Origin: Rhizobiales bacterium Ga0077525
Lineage (GTDB): Bacteria > Pseudomonadota > Alphaproteobacteria > Rhizobiales > Xanthobacteraceae
DNA length: 64,000 bases
Assembly (NCBI GenBank): GCA_001464835.1
Contig: LNDS01000046.1
Location: 1-64,000 of the forward strand
Direction: 5' to 3'
Numbering within the stretch: the stretch's first letter is position 1; every line of letters starts with the position of its first letter. Both the position numbers and the translations under genes were made by a program. Positions 17,412 to 27,178 of this stretch are shown here, piece by piece. The notes below the pieces were generated by a model, which did not search any database, had not been told where the DNA came from, and saw only the letters and a program-made list of their open reading frames with translations.

Positions 17412-19736
17412 ATGGCGGAATTTTTGAACACCCAACTCGACTTCATCCTGTTCTTTTACGGGCTCGCTTTTTTATTGCTGGGGGCGGTGGCCGCCGCCGC
17501 GTCGCGCGCCACGCAGAATGCCATGCCGTGGCCGATGCTCGCCGCTTTCGGCTATATCCACGGCGTCTGCGAATGGCTCGACCTTTTGGCGCTGATCCTC
17601 GGCGATAGCCCCGCTTTCGCGCTGGCGCGCACCGCCTTGATGACCGTCTCATTCGTGGCGCTGATGGAGTTCGGCCGGCTGGATGCGCTGCGTCACGGCA
17701 TCAGGATGCCGGGCCGCTGGATTTATTTAGCCCCGGTTGCGCTGGTCGTGCTCGGCTGGCATCTCGCCGGCGTTAGCGGCGCCAATACTTTCGCTCGTTA
17801 CGTATTGGGGTTTCCCGGCGCGACCCTGGTTTGCAGCATGCTGGCGTTACATGCGCGCCGGGCAGAGCGGCCGCCGGAGCGGCGTTGGCTGGCCGCCGCC
17901 GCCATAGTCTTCGCGTTGTACGGCCTGGCCGCCGGCATTGTCGTGCCTAACACGCCGGACTGGCACGCCGACTTCCTCAACTATCCGCTGTTCATCGCGA
18001 CCTTCGGCATGCCGGTGCAATTCGTGCGCGGCGTTATTGCCTGTTTTGCGGCGCTGTGCCTATGGGCTTACTGGGGCGAGCGCCTGATCGTCGAGGCCGG
18101 TTCTCTACGCTATGCCAAACTCCAGCATCGCCAGTTCGTCTGGACGATTGCCGCGATGGGCGCGATCCTGGTCGCCGGCTGGGCGCTGACCCAGGCGCTC
18201 GGCGAAATCTACAAACGCAACATCGAGGAAACTTCGCTTGGCGACCTCAATCTGATCGCCAGCCGGCTGGACAGCGAAATCGCGCCAACCGGCGGCATGG
18301 TCAAGGCGCTGGCCGGCGCGGCTTCCATTCGCCTGCTGGCGGCCGGCGATGCGAAAGCCGACCGCACGCGCGTCGACGACGTTCTTGCGCTGCAAACCAA
18401 AGCCTCGGGCGCCGATATCGGCTTTATTCTCGACGCCGAAGGCCAGGCCATTGCCGCAACCGCCAGGGCGCTGGCGTCCAACAGCGACATTGTGAGGATC
18501 GGGCAGGATTTCAGCGCGACGTCATTTTTCAAGAGCGCGATGACAGGCACAACCGGCCATCAATTCGCGATGAATTTAGCCAGCGCGACGCCGAATTATT
18601 TCGTCAGCCATCCCATTCGTTCCAATAATGGCGAGGTCACCGGCGTCGCCGTTCTCAAGAAAGCGCTCGATCGCTTCGAAGCGGATTTGCAAGGCTTCAA
18701 CCGCTCCTTCGCAATGATCGACGCCTACGGCGTCGTGCTGTTGAGCAATCGCCCCGCCATGCGCTTGCGCACCTTATGGCCGCTGCCGCAGGAGCAGCAC
18801 CGCGCGCTGACCGGGACTTACGGCGCGCTGAACGCGACGCCGGCGTTGCAGCATGAAATAGTCGGCAATGTGTGGACGGCTTTCGACGGCGAGCGCGATT
18901 ACGTGCAGCGCCGCGCCCTGGCGCACGGCGACTGGTCGCTGGTGACGTGGCGGGTGACCCGCCGGGTGACGCGGGGAATTTTTGCCAGCCGCGTCGTCGG
19001 CATCGTCATTACGCTGCAAATGGCGGTGCTGGCGCTGTTCTATCTGATCGGACGCCAGCGCTGGATGCACGACAATGTGCAACTGGAAAAACGTTTTGAG
19101 CTGGAGGAATTGGCGCGCCGTCTCGACAAGCGCGCTGCGACCGATCCATTGACCGGCCTGTTCAACCGGCGAAAATTCGACGGCAGCCTGGCGACGGAAA
19201 TCACGCGGGCGGAGCGCTACAAGACTCAATTGTCGCTGATGCTGTTCGACGTCGACCACTTCAAGAAAATCAACGACAATTTCGGCCATCAGATGGGCGA
19301 TAACGTGCTGATCGAGCTGTCGCGCTTTGTCGCCGGCCATATCCGCAATTCCGATGTGCTGGCGCGCTGGGGCGGCGAGGAATTCGTGATCCTGAGCCCC
19401 GGCAATAGCGGCCCGATGGCTTGCCTGTTAGCAGGCAACTTGCTGGCCGGCATCGGCAAGCTGCAATTCGCCGAGGTCGGCTCGGTTACGTGCAGCTTCG
19501 GCGTCGCGCATTATCAACCGGGCGACACCGCGGAAACTCTGCTGGCGCGTGCCGATGAAGCGCTGTACCGGGCCAAGAGCAACGGCCGCAACCGCATCGA
19601 ACTGGCCGAGCCGCCGCAACCGGGTTCACCGCCGCAAATGGTTTTGCCGCTGGACGGGACGAGCCCGCCGACGGTGCCGGACGACGATCCGGACCGAGAC
19701 ACGGCCGGGAATTTGACGCCGATCAAGGCGCCCTAG
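17412..19736 (+). CDS. Membrane diguanylate cyclase (GGDEF) with periplasmic sensor
   Basis: A 774-residue protein. About seven hydrophobic helices fill residues 8-235, then a further helix (VWTIAAMGAILVAGWALTQA), a Cache-like extracellular domain (about 275-520), another membrane helix (IVITLQMAVLALFYLIG) and a C-terminal GGDEF domain (about 585-745). The active site is GGEEF, starting at Gly654, with an RNSD product-inhibition I-site five residues before it, so it should make c-di-GMP under feedback control. No EAL domain. The first half resembles a 7TM sensor; ligand unknown. A low-complexity Pro-rich tail follows. Confidence 0.9.
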   Translation: MAEFLNTQLDFILFFYGLAFLLLGAVAAAASRATQNAMPWPMLAAFGYIHGVCEWLDLLALILGDSPAFALARTALMTVSFVALMEFGRLDALRHGIRMPGRWIYLAPVALVVLGWHLAGVSGANTFARYVLGFPGATLVCSMLALHARRAERPPERRWLAAAAIVFALYGLAAGIVVPNTPDWHADFLNYPLFIATFGMPVQFVRGVIACFAALCLWAYWGERLIVEAGSLRYAKLQHRQFVWTIAAMGAILVAGWALTQALGEIYKRNIEETSLGDLNLIASRLDSEIAPTGGMVKALAGAASIRLLAAGDAKADRTRVDDVLALQTKASGADIGFILDAEGQAIAATARALASNSDIVRIGQDFSATSFFKSAMTGTTGHQFAMNLASATPNYFVSHPIRSNNGEVTGVAVLKKALDRFEADLQGFNRSFAMIDAYGVVLLSNRPAMRLRTLWPLPQEQHRALTGTYGALNATPALQHEIVGNVWTAFDGERDYVQRRALAHGDWSLVTWRVTRRVTRGIFASRVVGIVITLQMAVLALFYLIGRQRWMHDNVQLEKRFELEELARRLDKRAATDPLTGLFNRRKFDGSLATEITRAERYKTQLSLMLFDVDHFKKINDNFGHQMGDNVLIELSRFVAGHIRNSDVLARWGGEEFVILSPGNSGPMACLLAGNLLAGIGKLQFAEVGSVTCSFGVAHYQPGDTAETLLARADEALYRAKSNGRNRIELAEPPQPGSPPQMVLPLDGTSPPTVPDDDPDRDTAGNLTPIKAP

Positions 19737-19783
19737 TCCGCGACCTGCCGCAATGCCCGCCACGATAAATGGGGGAGGGCGTT

Positions 19784-20566
19784 GTGGCATCGATTTCCGG
19801 CAAGACCGATCCGGTGGTCCAGCGCATCGGCCCCGCCGACATCATCGATGCGCTCGGCAAGGGCTTGCGCGATTTTCAGGCCATGCCGCTCTGCGGACTT
19901 GCGCTTGGCGTGCTGTTTGCCGCTGGCGGCAACGCCGTCATTCACGCCACGACCGTCTTCGGCATGAGCTATCTGTCTTATCCGCTGGCCGCGGGCTTTG
20001 TCCTGATCGGGCCTTTCGCGGCGATCTTTCTCTATGAACTCAGCCGCCGCCGCGAGGCCGGGCGGCAAATCGTGTTGCGCGAGGTGTGGACGACCATCAT
20101 CGGCCGCGGCGAGATCGCCTGGATGGCCTTCGTCACCATCTTCATTTTCGTGATCTGGATCTATCAGGTGCGCCTGTTGATGGCGCTGTTTCTCGGATTG
20201 AAGATGTCGTTCGCCAGCATCCAGCAATTCATCACCGTGGTGCTGACGACCAATGAAGGCCTCGTGTTTTTGATGGTCGGTAATGTCGTCGGCGCGGCTT
20301 TATCGCTGGTACTGTTTTCGCTGACGGTGGTGTCGTTTCCGCTGCTGCTCGACCGCGATGTCGATTTCATCACCGCCATGATCACCAGCGTGCGCTCGGT
20401 GGTCATGAACCCTATACCGATGATCGGCTGGGCGGCGGCGATCGTGGTTTTGATGATCGTGTCGTGCCTGCCGTATTTTATCGGCCTGCTGGTGACGTTG
20501 CCGATTCTTGGCCATACCTCCTGGCACTTGTACCGCCGCCTCGTCGCGCCGCCGGCCGCGGCGTAA
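19784..20566 (+). CDS. DUF2189 family membrane protein
   Basis: A 260-residue protein from GTG 19784, which has GGAGGG a few bases upstream; an in-frame ATG at 19769 is the alternative and lacks a ribosome site. Several membrane helices are clear (LPLCGL-type start, LAAGFVLIGPFAAIFLYELS, WMAFVTIFIFVIWIYQVRL, LVLFSLTVVSFPLLLDRDVD, IVVLMIVSCLPYFIGLLVTL). The RDVDFITAMITSVRSVVMNP segment before the last helix is typical of DUF2189. Function unknown; these proteins resemble cytochrome-oxidase-linked integral membrane proteins. Confidence 0.8.
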   Translation: MASISGKTDPVVQRIGPADIIDALGKGLRDFQAMPLCGLALGVLFAAGGNAVIHATTVFGMSYLSYPLAAGFVLIGPFAAIFLYELSRRREAGRQIVLREVWTTIIGRGEIAWMAFVTIFIFVIWIYQVRLLMALFLGLKMSFASIQQFITVVLTTNEGLVFLMVGNVVGAALSLVLFSLTVVSFPLLLDRDVDFITAMITSVRSVVMNPIPMIGWAAAIVVLMIVSCLPYFIGLLVTLPILGHTSWHLYRRLVAPPAAA

Positions 20567-20578
20567 GGCGCGGGGGCG

Positions 20579-20848
20579 TCAGCTCCGGGACAGGCCGCAA
20601 TAGCGCTGCGTGCCGTCATCCCAGCAGCCGGTTTTCACGCAGGCCGACAGGCGCGCGCCGCAGCCGGTAAGGCAGACCGAGACCGACATGCGCGCGGTCT
20701 TGCGGCAGGCGGTAACGCAGGCCTTTTCCTCGCCGCTGCATTTCATCGGCTCGGCCGTAGCCGTTTGATTGGCCGCGTCAGTGGTTAGGAGCGCCAAGAG
20801 GGCGCAGGCGCCAAGCGCGAAACGGAACAATTGGGGCGATGCGATCAT
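20579..20848 (-). CDS. Small secreted Cys-rich protein
   Basis: An 89-residue protein. The N terminus LFRFALGACALLALLTTDAA is a signal peptide. The mature part has eight regularly spaced cysteines (CSGEEKACVTACRK, VCLTGCGARLSAC, CVKTGCW, YC), probably disulfide-bonded in the periplasm. I do not recognise the family. It is convergent with the DUF2189 gene, and its 5' end faces the Tlde1-like gene. Confidence 0.65.
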   Translation of the reverse strand: MIASPQLFRFALGACALLALLTTDAANQTATAEPMKCSGEEKACVTACRKTARMSVSVCLTGCGARLSACVKTGCWDDGTQRYCGLSRS

Positions 20849-20948
20849 CGTGAAATCTTAAACTGAGTCGGCCGCTTTCGCTTAACCTTCGCGTAACCCT
20901 AACCCCTGCATAGTTTCCCGAACGAGGTCCGCGCCGCAACCACGCGCG

Positions 20949-20970
20949 CGGACGCCTGTGGCGTCTTTTT
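20949..20970 (+). terminator. Intrinsic-terminator-like hairpin in the leader of the Tlde1-like gene
   Basis: GACGCC (20951-20956), loop TGT and GGCGTC (20960-20965) form a perfect 6-bp stem followed by TTTTT (20966-20970). It lies only 24 bases before the ATG at 20994, on the same strand, with no gene ending upstream on that strand closer than 20566. It could end a short leader RNA or act as an attenuator. Confidence 0.55.
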
Positions 20971-20993
20971 CGAGTTGAGTTCGGGTAAGCGTA

Positions 20994-22196
20994 ATGGCGT
21001 ACAGAACCGCGACGTTCGACGGCGGAGCTTGCATTCAGGGCCGTGGCGTCGCGAGCGGGATTGGCCGCCGCGCTTTGCGCGCGACCCTGCGTCATCTCGC
21101 TTTGGGCGTTGCCGCCGCCGCGACTGTCGCCGTCATTGGCGCGGCGGTGATTTTGGCGGCGCTCTGGTTCATCAGTTCCGCCACCGTGTCCAACCCTTAT
21201 CTTCCCGGCCATGCCTCCAAAGGGCCGGGCAGGCTGACGCTTGCCGGCCTCGATCCTGCGGCGACCGGCAGCATTCCAAGTTTCGAGACAAAGTGGGTGC
21301 GTTCGCAAGGATCACACTTTGCCGGCGGCGGGCGGTTGATCGTTGCGGTGCCGGAAAGCGCGCCCGTGCTGACGGCGAAAACAACCGCCGTCGAGGTCGC
21401 CTCGCTTGAGGCGCCAAAAGCGGCGCCGGTTATGGCGCCAGTGCTGCCGCCCATGACGGCGCCGACCGCCGTGCCGCTTGCGCCGGTGCCGCTGGCGCGC
21501 TCGGTTCCGGCGCATCTGGAGCTGGCGCGCCGGACCGCGCCGCAGCCCGCGTCAACCGCCGCCAGCCAGAAGCCCAGCCAGCTGGCCGCTCTTGCGCCGC
21601 CGCAAGAAGCGCACAACCGCGAACCGGCGCTGTCGGACTCGACCAGCCGCACCGCCGTCTACGACATCACCACCAGCACGGTGTACATGCCGAACGGGCA
21701 GAAGCTCGAAGCGCATTCCGGCCTGCACGACAAGATGGACGATCCGCGCCACATCAAGCTGCGTATGCGCGGGCCGACGCCGCCGAATGTGTATGTGCTG
21801 ACCGAGCGGGAGAGCCTGTTCCACGGCGTGCGTGCCATCCGCCTCAATCCGGTCGATCGCGACAAGATGTATGGCCGCGACGGCATGCTGGCGCATTCCT
21901 ATATGCTCGGGCCGAACGGCCAGTCGAACGGCTGCGTGTCGTTCAAGAACTATGACAAGTTCCTGCAAGCCTTCCTCGACGGCAAGGTCGACAAGCTGGT
22001 CGTCGTTGCCGATCTCGGCAAGGCGCACTGGAAAACGGCGGCCTTGCAGGCCGAGGGCGTCAACGTCCCGGCCCGCCGCTTTGCCTCGCCGTCAAGCCGC
22101 CGCAGCCGCTACGCCACATTCTTCGGCGACGAGCCGGCCTACAGCCCGGCCAATAGCTACCCGGCCTTGGGATACGCGCCAAGCGAAGGGAACTGA
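20994..22196 (+). CDS. Membrane-anchored Tlde1-like (DUF2778) peptidoglycan enzyme
   Basis: A 400-residue protein. One membrane helix (about 38-63) is followed by a long Ala/Pro-rich linker and a C-terminal Tlde1/DUF2778 domain (about 220-350). The L,D-transpeptidase-like pair is visible: His301 in AHSYMLG and Cys314 in NGCVSF. Tlde1 proteins were described as type VI L,D-carboxypeptidase/transpeptidase effectors; Hyphomicrobiales encode membrane-anchored chromosomal forms. No T6SS gene or immunity protein is nearby, so a housekeeping cell-wall role is more likely. Confidence 0.85.
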   Translation: MAYRTATFDGGACIQGRGVASGIGRRALRATLRHLALGVAAAATVAVIGAAVILAALWFISSATVSNPYLPGHASKGPGRLTLAGLDPAATGSIPSFETKWVRSQGSHFAGGGRLIVAVPESAPVLTAKTTAVEVASLEAPKAAPVMAPVLPPMTAPTAVPLAPVPLARSVPAHLELARRTAPQPASTAASQKPSQLAALAPPQEAHNREPALSDSTSRTAVYDITTSTVYMPNGQKLEAHSGLHDKMDDPRHIKLRMRGPTPPNVYVLTERESLFHGVRAIRLNPVDRDKMYGRDGMLAHSYMLGPNGQSNGCVSFKNYDKFLQAFLDGKVDKLVVVADLGKAHWKTAALQAEGVNVPARRFASPSSRRSRYATFFGDEPAYSPANSYPALGYAPSEGN

Positions 22197-22217
22197 TAGT
22201 GCAGGGGCCGCTCACGT

Positions 22218-24539
22218 TCAATTGCCCGCGGCGGCCCGCAGCTTGAGGCTCTGCACATAAGCTTTCAGCACGTCTGTGTCGCCCATGACGACGACATCGA
22301 AGACGCAATTTTCAAACGCCACTTTGTCCTTGATGGCGCGGCACAGGCGCTGCGCGGTTTCACGATTGAGCGGCTTGACCGGCGCTTTCGGATTGAGCGT
22401 CGCTTTGCAGGCCTTGCCGGGCTCGGGCGGCCAATTCCGGTCGGTGAAGTCGGCGGTCGATGTGCCGGCCGCGTAATCGAACAGGCTATTGGTTGTCTTG
22501 ACGCGCCAGGCGTCGGCGAATTTCTGATTGAGCAATGCGTGGCGGTCGGGGATCGACGCCGGCGCCGGACCGAACGACGATCCGTTCGGCGCCAGCGGCA
22601 GCCAGTGGCCATCGAAGATCGGTCCCATCGTGCCTTCGCGCGCCGGCGTATTGAGCACTTCGACGTTGAGATACCAGTAGCCTTGCGACGTCCAGAAATT
22701 CGGCGACACGATCACGCGGGTGCCGTCGACCGTGCTGACGTCGATGCCGCCGTCTACGGAGGCCCTGGCGATCCGGTTGCCGTTGCCGAGATTGAGACCC
22801 TTGGCCGGCAGATTGACCAAAGCGCCGTCGATGCGCAGTTGCAGCTTGTCGGCGCTGAGCGGCCGGCCGGGGATAGGCTGATAGGTGACACGGCGCTTGC
22901 CGACGCGCAGCGCGACCGCCGTGTTCAAGCTGACGCAGCTTGCCAATCCGGTATGGGCGTTGGGCCCCGGCATGAAGGTCGTCGACACCGGCGTCTGGCG
23001 GGTCTGCAGTTCAAAGCCCGTGGCTGAGTTGCGGAGCGCGGTGAACTCGCCGGCCGACTGGAAGTCGTAGTTGATGCCGTTGGTGGTGGTCAGGTGCGGA
23101 TCGCCGCGATTGGCAGGGCCGGCATCCGGCGCCATGCCGCACCACATGTTCCGGAAGTTGGTGACGTCGGAGTTTCCCGCTTCAGTGCCTTCGGCGCCGG
23201 GCGGCATTGTTCGGGTAATGGCCTGGCCGAGGACGGTGCCGCAATACGAACCGTTCAGATCCGTCGACAAATGGGGGAAGGCGCCGCCGATACCGCCGTT
23301 CTGGTGGCAGCCGACGCACACATCCGGTACCAGCGCGGGCGAGTGGGAAAGCTGGTTCTGCGGCCAGCTTTCCGCCACCAGCGGATCGTAGCGGTTGTTC
23401 GAGAACATCGGCAGGTTGAGCGGCGGATCGGCCAACTCGCCCATCTTGAGGCCGATCGCCACGCCGTTGGCGTCTTCCAGCTCGGCGCGCGGATGAACGA
23501 TGTAAGGGTTTTGTCCGGCGTGGCAGTCGGTGCACACGCCGCCATCGCCGCCTTCCAGTTCGAAACCGCCGGCCTGATACAAGCCGCCCGGAACGCTCGG
23601 CACGCCGATCGGAATCACAGTGCCAGCCGGAAACGGAAAGCCGACGCCCTGTATCTGATTATCCCAAAAGCAGACTTTGGACGTCAATTTGCTCAGGCAG
23701 ATGACACCGTCGAGCCTGACGGTCGCCTTGTTGGTAAAGGCCTTGTAGCGCGGGAGGGCAATGCACATGCCTTCCTGCGGCGACGGCGCCGGCACGTGGA
23801 AGGTGCGAATTTCGGCCGGCGAGGGACCTTCGTCCTGGCCGATGAACTGCTTGGCGATCGGAATGAAGCCTTGCGTTTTCCAGCCGGCAAGGCCGGCGGC
23901 ATCGAGTTGTCCGATCGACGGCGGAATAGGCACGCCAGCTGCCGCGCATTCGTTGATATAGGCCTGTCCGCTGTTCGTCGTGAACGACAGCACCTTGAAG
24001 CCGCCTTGATTGAATTGCGGTAACTTGAGCTTCTGCTCGAGCGCCGGATCGAGCTTGAATTCCTCGCGCGGCCGATCCGGCACTGTGTCGGCACGCGCCG
24101 GCAGCACCGTGTTCAACTGACGCCGCAGATATCTGATCTTGCCTTCCGTGCGGCCGCCGTCATTGAGCTTTGCATTGGCCATGAGCCACTCCAGCGCGTG
24201 CTGCTGGACCATCAGGCGCGCCTGGCCTTCGGCGCGGATCCCGGTGTTCAACTGCTTTTCGAATTCGGCGAACTCGCGCTTCTTGGCCGCGCTCAGGCCG
24301 GACAACAATTTATCGCGGTAAAACGCTTGCGCCTTGGCGACGAAGTCGGCGGTCGGGAAAATGGTCTTGCCGTCGCGATCGACCATGGTGCCATGGCCGA
24401 TGCCGGCGATCGGCTCGTCGTTAGCGGCGAGCAGCGGCGCCGGGGCAGCGGCGAACGTCGCCAGACTCAGCACCGTCAACAGCAGTGTCCGCAAGGGTTT
24501 CCGGTTGTTTGAGACGAGGTAGGAGATTGGATAAGCCAT
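22218..24539 (-). CDS. Exported protein with two c-type haem motifs and a VWD-like segment
   Basis: A 773-residue protein with a signal peptide (LLLTVLSLATFAAAPAPLLA). Two CXXCH motifs are present: CTDCH at Cys336 and CVGCH at Cys408, so it should bind two covalent haems in the periplasm. From residue 479, GDPHLTTTNGINYDFQSAGE matches the hallmark start of von Willebrand factor type D domains, followed by FTALRNSATGFELQTRQTP and a beta-rich region. The C terminus is helical. No neighbour suggests a function; the flanking genes are the Tlde1-like gene and metG. An electron-transfer or surface role is possible but unproven. Confidence 0.75.
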   Translation of the reverse strand: MAYPISYLVSNNRKPLRTLLLTVLSLATFAAAPAPLLAANDEPIAGIGHGTMVDRDGKTIFPTADFVAKAQAFYRDKLLSGLSAAKKREFAEFEKQLNTGIRAEGQARLMVQQHALEWLMANAKLNDGGRTEGKIRYLRRQLNTVLPARADTVPDRPREEFKLDPALEQKLKLPQFNQGGFKVLSFTTNSGQAYINECAAAGVPIPPSIGQLDAAGLAGWKTQGFIPIAKQFIGQDEGPSPAEIRTFHVPAPSPQEGMCIALPRYKAFTNKATVRLDGVICLSKLTSKVCFWDNQIQGVGFPFPAGTVIPIGVPSVPGGLYQAGGFELEGGDGGVCTDCHAGQNPYIVHPRAELEDANGVAIGLKMGELADPPLNLPMFSNNRYDPLVAESWPQNQLSHSPALVPDVCVGCHQNGGIGGAFPHLSTDLNGSYCGTVLGQAITRTMPPGAEGTEAGNSDVTNFRNMWCGMAPDAGPANRGDPHLTTTNGINYDFQSAGEFTALRNSATGFELQTRQTPVSTTFMPGPNAHTGLASCVSLNTAVALRVGKRRVTYQPIPGRPLSADKLQLRIDGALVNLPAKGLNLGNGNRIARASVDGGIDVSTVDGTRVIVSPNFWTSQGYWYLNVEVLNTPAREGTMGPIFDGHWLPLAPNGSSFGPAPASIPDRHALLNQKFADAWRVKTTNSLFDYAAGTSTADFTDRNWPPEPGKACKATLNPKAPVKPLNRETAQRLCRAIKDKVAFENCVFDVVVMGDTDVLKAYVQSLKLRAAAGN

Positions 24540-24774
24540 CGCACGTCTCCTTCGTGGACATTGGATTACAACCTTAACTTGTGCACAATTAGATCACAAT
24601 CATAATTTCGCGCCCGCCGCGTTTGGCCGCTGCCCATAAAAAACGGAAAGCACCGCGCAGGCTTGGCCAACCTCTCGTCCCTTGCTTGCCCCCGCCGCCC
24701 GCGGTTGTTACCTAAACCTTTGAATCGCCGTGGCCAGGCCGTTTCGGCCTTACCCTTCTCGCAAAAAGCCGAAA

Positions 24775-26382
24775 ATGCCCGCAAAAACACCGTTCTACAT
24801 CACCACCGCCATTTCCTACCCGAACGGGGTGCCGCATATCGGCCACGCCTATGAGGCGATCGCCACCGACGCCATTGCGCGCTTCATGCGGCTCGACGGC
24901 TATGACGTCTATTTCCTGACCGGCACCGACGAGCACGGCCAGAAGATGCAGCAGACCGCGGCCAAGGAGGGCCTGACCGCACGCCAATTGCGCGACCGTA
25001 ACGTGCCGCGCTTCGAGGCGATGGTCCAGGCGATGGGCTGCTCGAACGACGACTTCATCCACACGACGGAAGAGCGGCATTTCCGCTCGTCGGAGGAAAT
25101 CTGGCGCCGCATGGAGAAGAACGGCGACATCTATCTCGACAAATATGCCGGCTGGTACTCGGTGCGCGACGAGGCCTATTACGCCGAGGACGAAACCCAT
25201 GTGAACGAGCACAAGGTGCGGCTCGCCACCAAGACCGGCACGCCGGTCGAATGGGTCGAGGAGGAGAGCTACTTCTTCAAGCTGTCAGCCTATCAGGACA
25301 AGCTCCTAGACCTATACGCCAAAGTGCCGGACTTCGTGTTGCCCAAGGAACGCCTCAACGAAGTGGCGAGCTTCGTCAAAGGCGGATTGAAGGACCTGTC
25401 GCTGTCGCGCACCACCTTCGACTGGGGCATTCCGGTGCCGGGCAATCCGAAACACATCATGTATGTGTGGGTCGATGCGCTGACCAATTACATCACCGGC
25501 GTCGGCTTTCCCGACGACAACAGCGAGAAATTCAAGCGCTACTGGCCGGCGGCCCTGCACGTTATCGGCAAGGATATCGTGCGCTTTCACGCGGTGTATT
25601 GGCCGGCGTTTCTGATGTCGGCCGGGGTTGCCGTGCCGAAGCGCATTTTCTCGCACGGTTTCCTGTTTAACCGCGGCGAGAAGATGTCGAAGTCGGTCGG
25701 CAATGTGATCGATCCGTTCGATCTGGTGCAGGCCTATGGCGTCGATCCGCTGCGCTATTTCTTCATGCGCGAAGTGCCTTTCGGGCAGGACGGCAATTAC
25801 AGCCACGAGGCCATCGTCAACCGCATCAATGCCGATCTGGCCAACGATCTCGGCAATCTGGCGCAGCGTTCGCTGTCGATGGTGGCGAAAGCCTTTGGCG
25901 GCGTGCTGCCGCAGCCTGGCGCATTCACGGCCGAGGACCAGACCATTCTGGCGGCAGCGGATGCCATGATCGGCGTCGCCCGCGAGCACATGAAGACGCA
26001 GCAGCTGCATCAGGTGCTCAATGCGGTGTGGTCGGTGGTTGCCGACGCCAACCGCTATTTCGCCTCCGAGCAGCCCTGGGCCAAGGCCAAAACCGATCCG
26101 GGGCGGCAGGGGACGATCCTCTATGTGACCGCGGAAGTGATCCGGCAAGTGGCGGTGCTGGCGCAGCCCTTCATGCCGACGGCATCGGGCAAGCTGCTCG
26201 ATCTTTTGGCGGTGCCGGCGGCGGAACGCGATTTCACCGCGCTGGAAGGCGGCAATCGTCTGGCGACGGGTGTGCAACTGCCGGCGCCGCAGGGCGTGTT
26301 CCCGCGCTATGTCGAGCCGGAGGGCGATGCGCCGGAGAAGCCGGCAAAACCACCCAAGCCGCCAAAGGCGGCGAAGGGGTAG
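24775..26382 (+). CDS. metG: Methionyl-tRNA synthetase
   Basis: A 535-residue class I synthetase that charges tRNA-Met. HIGH is at residues 21-24 ([10 protein letters not shown]) and KMSKS begins at Lys303. The ATG at 24775 gives the typical [18 protein letters not shown]; in-frame ATG 24730 would add a basic tail. Its length and the lack of a C-terminal tRNA-binding domain match the short alphaproteobacterial type. It starts the metG-tatD-MBL operon. Confidence 0.97.
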   Translation: MPAKTPFYITTAISYPNGVPHIGHAYEAIATDAIARFMRLDGYDVYFLTGTDEHGQKMQQTAAKEGLTARQLRDRNVPRFEAMVQAMGCSNDDFIHTTEERHFRSSEEIWRRMEKNGDIYLDKYAGWYSVRDEAYYAEDETHVNEHKVRLATKTGTPVEWVEEESYFFKLSAYQDKLLDLYAKVPDFVLPKERLNEVASFVKGGLKDLSLSRTTFDWGIPVPGNPKHIMYVWVDALTNYITGVGFPDDNSEKFKRYWPAALHVIGKDIVRFHAVYWPAFLMSAGVAVPKRIFSHGFLFNRGEKMSKSVGNVIDPFDLVQAYGVDPLRYFFMREVPFGQDGNYSHEAIVNRINADLANDLGNLAQRSLSMVAKAFGGVLPQPGAFTAEDQTILAAADAMIGVAREHMKTQQLHQVLNAVWSVVADANRYFASEQPWAKAKTDPGRQGTILYVTAEVIRQVAVLAQPFMPTASGKLLDLLAVPAAERDFTALEGGNRLATGVQLPAPQGVFPRYVEPEGDAPEKPAKPPKPPKAAKG

Positions 26383-26383
26383 C

Positions 26384-27178
26384 ATGCTGGTCGACAGCCA
26401 TTGCCACCTCGATTTTCCGGATTTCGCGCCTGAGATCGACGCCGTGGTGGGCCGCGCCCGCGCGGCCGGCATCGGCCGCCTGGTGACGATCTCGACAAGG
26501 GTGAGGAAATTCCCCCAGGTCATTGCGATTGCTGAGAAATACCCTGATATTTTCTGCTCGATCGGGACCCATCCGCATTATGCCGATGAGGAAATGGACG
26601 TCACCGCCGCCGACCTGATCGCCGCCGCCAGGCACCCGAAAGTCGTCGCCATCGGCGAGGCGGGTCTCGACTATCACTACGACACCGGGTCGCGCGACAA
26701 TCAGGCGCTGAGCTTCCGCCAGCACATCGCCGCGGCGCGCGAGAGCGGACTGCCGCTGGTCATTCATGCGCGGCAGGCCGACGACGACATGACACGCATT
26801 CTGGCCGAGGAAACGGAGCAGGGCGCCTTCCCGGCCGTGCTGCATTGTTTCACCGGCGGCCGCGACCTGGCCTTCGCGGCCATCGAGCTTGGCCTTTACA
26901 TCGGCTTCACCGGCATTCTGACGTTCAAGAACGGGCAGGAATTGCGCGACATCGCCGCGGCGCTGCCGGCGCATCGCATTCTGGTCGAGACCGACGCGCC
27001 GTATCTGGCGCCGCTGCCGTATCGCGGCAAACGCAACGAGCCGTCTTATGTCGTCGAGACCGCCAGAATGTTGGCGCAGGTGCGCGGCGTCACGGAGGAA
27101 GAAATCGCGCGGCAGACCACGGAAAACTTCTTCCGGCTGTTCGCCAAAGTGCCGCGTTCTCTGGCGGATGCGGCATGA
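26384..27178 (+). CDS. tatD: TatD family metal-dependent hydrolase
   Basis: A 264-residue TIM-barrel protein. Metal ligands fit VDSHCHLDF near the N terminus, GEAGLDYHYD, VIHARQADDD, HCFTGG and ETDAPYLAP. TatD enzymes are Mg-dependent DNases/RNases or related phosphoesterases. The ATG is one base after the metG stop, preceded by GAAGGGG. Its stop overlaps the next ATG (ATGA, 27175-27178). The metG-tatD-MBL order is conserved in many alphaproteobacteria. Confidence 0.93.
   Translation: MLVDSHCHLDFPDFAPEIDAVVGRARAAGIGRLVTISTRVRKFPQVIAIAEKYPDIFCSIGTHPHYADEEMDVTAADLIAAARHPKVVAIGEAGLDYHYDTGSRDNQALSFRQHIAAARESGLPLVIHARQADDDMTRILAEETEQGAFPAVLHCFTGGRDLAFAAIELGLYIGFTGILTFKNGQELRDIAAALPAHRILVETDAPYLAPLPYRGKRNEPSYVVETARMLAQVRGVTEEEIARQTTENFFRLFAKVPRSLADAA

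Noticed and set aside
20994-22196. Type VI secretion effector with immunity gene
   Set aside because: The Tlde1-like domain is present, but there is a membrane anchor and no T6SS or immunity gene nearby, so an effector role is not supported.
24566-24790. 74-codon minus-strand frame before metG
   Set aside because: It overlaps the metG start, is Arg-rich and has no ribosome site or family likeness.
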